Shown here in pieces: positions 5,574-9,543 of a stretch of 9,543 bases of DNA. Source of the DNA: Methanomicrobiales archaeon (GTDB lineage: Archaea > Halobacteriota > Methanomicrobia > Methanomicrobiales > Methanoculleaceae); the NCBI GenBank assembly GCA_012510335.1, contig JAAZIF010000037.1, positions 1-9,543 of the forward strand, read 5' to 3'. The notes below the pieces were generated by a model. It ran no database searches and was not told the DNA's origin. It saw only the letters and a list, made by a program, of their open reading frames with translations. Both the position numbers and the translations under genes were made by a program. Positions within the stretch are counted from its first letter, which is position 1; every line of letters starts with the position of its first letter.

Positions 5574-7898
5574 ATGGACCGTGCGATCTGCATCCACGGC
5601 CATTACTACCAGCCCCCGAGGGAGAACCCCTGGCTCGAGGAGATCCCTCTCCAGAGGTCTGCCGCCCCGTACCATGACTGGAACGAGCGGGTGACAGCGG
5701 AGTGCTACAGCCCGAATACCGCAGCACGCATCCTCGATGCGGAGGGGATGATCGAGGAGACCATAAACACCTACTCAAGGATCAGTTTCACGGCCGCACC
5801 GACGCTCCTCTCCTGGCTGGAGCGGTGCCACCCCGGGGTCTATGAGGCAATCATCAGCGCCGACAGGGGGCGTTACGCCGGTCATGGCACCGCGATCGCA
5901 TCCTGCTACAACCACCTCATCATGCCGCTTGCGACCCGGGAGGATAAAGAGACCCAGGTCATATGGGGGATCCGCGATTTCATCTCCCGGTTCGGCAGGG
6001 AGCCCGAGGGGATGTGGCTCCCGGAGACGGCGGTCGATATAGAGTCCCTGGACCTGATGGCCGGGGCCGGGATCAGGTTCACGATCCTCGCTCCTCACCA
6101 GGCTCTGAAGGTGCGGAGGATCGGGGCGAAAGCCTGGACCGCCGTCTCCGGCGGTCGTGTCGAGACGCGGATGCCCTACATCTGCCGCCTCCCCTCGGGC
6201 CGGGAGATCGCCATATTCTTCTACGACGGGGAGATCGCCCGCGATGTGGCGTTCGGCCCCCTGCTCTCGGACGGGCGGCGGTTCGCGGGAAGGCTGCTTT
6301 CAGCCTTCTCCCGGGACAGTAGACGCCCGGAACTCGTGCATATCGCGACCGACGGGGAGACCTACGGCCACCACCGCAAGTTCGGGGAGATGGCACTCGC
6401 CTACTGCCTACGCACCATCGAGGCGCGGGATGACGTGCGCCTCACGGTCTACGGCGAGTACCTTGCCGCCCACCCGCCCACGCACGAGGTCATCATCCGG
6501 GAGAGGACATCCTGGAGCTGCCCGCACGGCATCGAGAGATGGCGGCGGGATTGCGGGTGCCAGAGTGGGTTGCATCCAGGGTGGTCGCAGGCCTGGCGCG
6601 AACCGCTCCGGGAGGCGATCGATATGGTCAGGGATGCCCTCTCCCCCGTATCCTCGGAGGCGCTCGGGGTGTATATCCGCGACCCGGTGGAGGCGCGGAA
6701 CGATGTGATCGATCTCGTCCTCGACCGGTGGTCAGGAGAGGCTGTCGAGCGGTTCTTCTCCCGGCACGCGCTCCGTGACCTCACCCCCGATGAACAGCGG
6801 CGGACCCTGGCGCTCCTTGAGATGGAGCGGCAGGCGATGCTGATGCAGGCGAGCTGTGGCTGGTTCTTCGAGGATATAACGGAGCCCGGGAGCGTCCAGG
6901 TGATGCTCCATGCGGGCCGTGCGATGGATCTCGCCCGGCGGATCCTCGGGACTGATATCGAGCCAGCGTTCATCGGGATCATGGACCGCGCCCCGGTGAA
7001 CGAGCCCGGGTATGCGACCGGCGCTGTTGTCTATGAGGCCCGGGTCAGGCCAGCGACGATGGATCTCACCCGGGTGGGAGCGAGGATCGCCCTCTACGGG
7101 ATCTTCGGGCTTGCACCCCCCCTGATGTATGATATTGAGGGGGAATGGCCATACCACCTGGAGGATGGCGGCCGCGCCGGAACCATCCACCTGCGATCCC
7201 GGGCTACGGGTGAAGAGGCGGTCTACGACCTTGCCGCGCTCTACGCCGGCATGGACCGGATCCTCATAGGCGTGCGCGAGGCCGGTGGCGAGGAGGCGGC
7301 GGGCCCCGGCATCCTGGAAGCCTTCCCGGTGGTCTACACCTCATCGGATCTCACGGATGAGGAGCGATGGGCGGTCGCCCGCCGGGCTCTACCCGGCATC
7401 GGGGAGGCGGTCTCTGCGGTCTACCGGGATGCGGCATCGCTGATCGGTGTTGTCGAGGATCTCGGCATCCCGGCACCCGGTATAATCACCCGGCTCCACG
7501 AGCACGCCTGCAATGAACGGCTCCGCGTGATGCTTGAAGAGGGGTGCCCCGACCCCGACCGGTTTGAGGCGCTCGCCGGAGGTATGGATGCAGAATCCCT
7601 CAGGCCTGACATCAAGGCCCTCGGGGAGGCGGCGAGCAGGCGGATCGCGCTCTCGGCCGGGGAGGCGGCGGGCCGACCCGGTGACCCGGCCCCTCTCGAG
7701 GAGGTCGCCCGCGTCGTCCGGTGTGCAGGGGTATTCCCCCTCTCTCTCTCCCTGTGGGAGGGCCAGAATGTCCTGATCGGGATGCGGGGGTATTACGGGG
7801 AGATGCAGCGGCGTGCCGGCGAGGGTGACAGGGATGCAGGGCGGTGGGCGGAAGCCTTCAGGAAGGCCGCGGCGGATCTCGGCGTGAGGGTGGTATGA
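5574..7898 (+). CDS. GH57 glycoside hydrolase with DUF3536 domain
   Basis: The protein has 774 residues. The N-terminal GH57 barrel (about 1-325) carries intact signatures: IHGHYYQPPRENPW (7-20), GHGTAIASCYNHLIMPLA (103-120), the nucleophile region GMWLPETAVD (146-155, Glu151), the acid/base region HIATDGETYGHH (256-267, Asp260) and RTSWSCPHGIERWRRDCGC (311-329). The remaining 450 residues match what I recall of DUF3536, a mostly helical C-terminal region (tail about 330-774) found with this GH57 subgroup. The family acts on alpha-glucans, but this subgroup's specificity is, to my knowledge, not settled. Hydrolysis of alpha-1,4 links, debranching and chain transfer are all possible. No signal peptide is visible, so it is probably cytoplasmic and acts on stored glycogen. 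The start has GGAGGGAG upstream (5557-5564), and the gene overlaps malQ by four bases (ATGA). Unlike the first gene of the operon, this GH57 appears catalytically competent. Confidence 0.9.
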   Translation: MDRAICIHGHYYQPPRENPWLEEIPLQRSAAPYHDWNERVTAECYSPNTAARILDAEGMIEETINTYSRISFTAAPTLLSWLERCHPGVYEAIISADRGRYAGHGTAIASCYNHLIMPLATREDKETQVIWGIRDFISRFGREPEGMWLPETAVDIESLDLMAGAGIRFTILAPHQALKVRRIGAKAWTAVSGGRVETRMPYICRLPSGREIAIFFYDGEIARDVAFGPLLSDGRRFAGRLLSAFSRDSRRPELVHIATDGETYGHHRKFGEMALAYCLRTIEARDDVRLTVYGEYLAAHPPTHEVIIRERTSWSCPHGIERWRRDCGCQSGLHPGWSQAWREPLREAIDMVRDALSPVSSEALGVYIRDPVEARNDVIDLVLDRWSGEAVERFFSRHALRDLTPDEQRRTLALLEMERQAMLMQASCGWFFEDITEPGSVQVMLHAGRAMDLARRILGTDIEPAFIGIMDRAPVNEPGYATGAVVYEARVRPATMDLTRVGARIALYGIFGLAPPLMYDIEGEWPYHLEDGGRAGTIHLRSRATGEEAVYDLAALYAGMDRILIGVREAGGEEAAGPGILEAFPVVYTSSDLTDEERWAVARRALPGIGEAVSAVYRDAASLIGVVEDLGIPAPGIITRLHEHACNERLRVMLEEGCPDPDRFEALAGGMDAESLRPDIKALGEAASRRIALSAGEAAGRPGDPAPLEEVARVVRCAGVFPLSLSLWEGQNVLIGMRGYYGEMQRRAGEGDRDAGRWAEAFRKAAADLGVRVV
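7886..7889 (+). promoter_or_regulatory. Shine-Dalgarno site of malQ
   Basis: GAGG five bases before ATG 7895, which itself overlaps the preceding stop as ATGA. It favours this start over the in-frame ATG at 7844, which would add 17 glycine- and arginine-rich residues absent from the family. Confidence 0.65.
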
Positions 7899-9391
7899 GC
7901 CGGCGACGCAGCGGGGTTCTCCTCCATGTAACATCGCTCCCGTCAGCGTACGGCATGGGCGACCTGGGGCCTGAGGCATACCGGTTCGTGGATCTCCTGG
8001 CCGGGATGGGGCAGAGTTACTGGCAGATCCTGCCCCTCAACCCGATATGCCCGGGCTCTGGCAACTCGCCCTACCAGAGCACATCGGCGTTTGCCGGGAA
8101 TACCTGGATCATCAGCCCGGAGCAGATGGTCATCGACGGCTTCCTCTCGCCCGAGGATATAAGGGATCCCCCCGACTTCCCTGAGGGCCGGGTGGACTAC
8201 CAGGCGGTAATGGACTACAAGAACGTCCTCTTCGACCGGGCATTTGAGCGGTTCAGGGGGAGGGATCCGGGTTTTCACTACAAGGAGTTTACAGCCAGGA
8301 ACGCCTCATGGATCAATGATTACGCAATCTTTGTCGCCCTCAGGGAGAGGTTCGCGGGAAAGGTCTGGGGAGACTGGCCGCCCGATATAAGGGACCGGCA
8401 CCAGGACGCCCTGCACATCTACGGGACGGAACTTTCGGAACGGATCTTCAAGGAAAAATTCCTCCAGTACATATTCGATCGCCAGTGGAAGGCGCTAAAG
8501 GATCACTGCCGCTCAAGGCATCTTCAGGTCATCGGGGATCTCCCGATCTACATCACCTACGACAGCGTCGACGTCTGGGCAAACCCCGGGCTCTTCAAAC
8601 TGGACGAACAGAAGAAGCCAGCCATAGTCGCGGGCGTCCCCCCGGACGCCTTCAGCGCGACCGGGCAGCTCTGGGGGAACCCCGTATTCAACTGGGATGC
8701 GCACCATGAGCAGGGGTTTGCGTGGTGGGAGAGCAGGATCGATCGCACCCTCTCCCTGGTCGACCGGGTGCGCCTCGACCACTTCCGCGGGTTTGTGCAG
8801 TACTGGGAGATCCCGGCCGATGGGGTGACCGCGGAGCATGGGCGCTGGGTCGATGCTCCCGGCCGGGAGCTCTTCACCCTGCTTGCCCGGAGCAGGTCGT
8901 GCCTCCCCGTCATCGCCGAGGATCTCGGCCATATCACACCCGATGTCCACGAGATGATGGCTCATTTCGGGTTCCCGGGGATGAGGGTTCTGATCTTCGG
9001 CTTTGCCGGCGACATTTCGCGAAACCCGCATGCGCCCCACAATATATCAGGAAGATGCGTTGCCTACACCGGGACACACGACAACAACACAGTAAAGGGG
9101 TGGTTCGAGAACGAGGTCTCTGACGACCAGAGGAACCTCATATTCCGCTACAGCGGGGGCTCTTTCGGCGCCGGTCATGTGCATCGACTCTTCATCCGCC
9201 TGGCGATGATCTCCCCCGCCGGAACCGTGATCGTCCCGATGCAGGACATACTCGGTCTCGGTGAGGAGGCACGGATGAACCGGCCGGGCACGAGCGAGGG
9301 GAACTGGGAGTGGCGGGTCCGGCCGGAGCAGATGGAGGATAAGGCCATACAGGAGTTCTCAGAGATCACCGGGCTTTACGGGAGGAAGTGA
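7895..9391 (+). CDS. malQ: 4-alpha-glucanotransferase (GH77 amylomaltase)
   Basis: This 498-residue enzyme moves alpha-1,4-glucan segments between maltodextrins and glucose, adjusting chain length in glycogen turnover. The length is that of Thermus-type amylomaltases. Motifs in order: RRSGVLLHVTSLPS (4-17), GMGDLGPEAYRFVD (20-33), SPYQSTSAFAGN (58-69), GDLPIYI (214-220), GVPPDAFSATGQLWGNPVFNW (247-267), VRLDHFRGF (292-300, nucleophile Asp295), IAEDLG (340-345, acid/base Glu342) and TGTHDNNT (392-399, Asp396). It ends with the usual GTSEGNWEWR (465-474). All catalytic residues are present. It is the last gene of the operon, joined to the DUF3536 GH57 gene by a 4-base overlap, so translational coupling is likely. 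I see no signal peptide, so it should be cytoplasmic. Confidence 0.96.
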   Translation: MSRRRSGVLLHVTSLPSAYGMGDLGPEAYRFVDLLAGMGQSYWQILPLNPICPGSGNSPYQSTSAFAGNTWIISPEQMVIDGFLSPEDIRDPPDFPEGRVDYQAVMDYKNVLFDRAFERFRGRDPGFHYKEFTARNASWINDYAIFVALRERFAGKVWGDWPPDIRDRHQDALHIYGTELSERIFKEKFLQYIFDRQWKALKDHCRSRHLQVIGDLPIYITYDSVDVWANPGLFKLDEQKKPAIVAGVPPDAFSATGQLWGNPVFNWDAHHEQGFAWWESRIDRTLSLVDRVRLDHFRGFVQYWEIPADGVTAEHGRWVDAPGRELFTLLARSRSCLPVIAEDLGHITPDVHEMMAHFGFPGMRVLIFGFAGDISRNPHAPHNISGRCVAYTGTHDNNTVKGWFENEVSDDQRNLIFRYSGGSFGAGHVHRLFIRLAMISPAGTVIVPMQDILGLGEEARMNRPGTSEGNWEWRVRPEQMEDKAIQEFSEITGLYGRK

Positions 9392-9543
9392 GTACGCGGC
9401 ATTGCCAGGGACCGGGAGGTTGACAGTGTTGTGGAGTGCTCCTGTCATGCGATTCTTCTGCCATGAACATGAGTTGTTGCGCTGGTGTAAATTCACCTGA
9501 ATCCACCAGTCTGTCGGCAGATCTGGTTTGATGCAGAGTCTGC
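9392..9543. other. Non-coding 3' flank of the operon
   Basis: These 152 bases are visibly less GC-rich than the genes. Frames on both strands are short or run off the edge, and none gave a recognisable protein. There is no convincing run of T residues that would mark an archaeal terminator. An inverted repeat CTGGTG (9482-9487) / CACCAG (9504-9509) and an imperfect 10-base tandem repeat (TAAATTCACC, TGAATCCACC at 9488-9507) are present, both weak. Confidence 0.5.

Noticed and set aside
7734..7753. Twenty-base pyrimidine tract with five TC units inside the DUF3536 GH57 gene, a possible slippage site
   Set aside because: The frame is intact on both sides, the repeat is short, and it encodes an unremarkable Ser-Leu stretch; there is no evidence of phase variation.
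9392..9543. Possible start or end of another gene, or a transposon remnant, at the right edge
   Set aside because: Frames remain open on the minus strand, but none gives recognisable protein motifs, and no inverted terminal repeat or transposase fragment could be supported.

Overview
The window looks like chromosomal DNA of a GC-rich euryarchaeon, most plausibly a methanogen of the Methanomicrobiales (Methanoculleus-like). Three things suggest this: an archaeal TATA box (TTTATATA) about 26 bases before a start codon, AGG/AUA-rich archaeal codon use, and a glycogen operon pairing GH57 enzymes (one with a DUF5752 tail, one with DUF3536) with GlgA, GlgB and MalQ. The taxon is an inference from memory, not from a search. 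No mobile element, CRISPR array, rRNA or tRNA is visible.

Layout. (1) Positions 1-690, minus strand: N-terminal 230 residues of a PLP-dependent Orn/Lys/Arg decarboxylase, cut by the window edge. (2) 691-1065: a 375-base divergent intergenic region with several strong inverted repeats and a convincing TATA box for the plus-strand operon. (3) 1066-9391: five tightly packed plus-strand genes: a GH57/DUF5752 protein, glycogen synthase, glycogen branching enzyme, a second GH57 protein with DUF3536, and 4-alpha-glucanotransferase. The junctions are a 19-base overlap, a 14-base gap, a 4-base gap and a 4-base ATGA overlap, so this is almost certainly one polycistron. (4) 9392-9543: non-coding 3' flank with no gene I can support.

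How the genes fit together. GlgA would elongate alpha-1,4-glucan from a nucleotide sugar, GlgB would add alpha-1,6 branches, MalQ would redistribute maltodextrins, and the DUF3536 GH57 protein probably hydrolyses or transfers glucan chains; its specificity is unknown. The window has no sugar-nucleotide pyrophosphorylase, no phosphorylase and no recognised GH13/GH133 debranching enzyme, so those steps must be encoded elsewhere or done differently.

The most interesting item is the first gene of the operon. It keeps the full GH57 plus DUF5752 layout, but the GH57 signature motifs have decayed: the expected nucleophile glutamate of NTEL is aspartate in HTDY, and the WAD...ERD...WLGN segment is gone. 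It looks like a catalytically impaired GH57 that may sense, bind or scaffold glucan. It also appears to be translated from a leaderless mRNA. The second is the dense inverted-repeat content of the divergent promoter region.
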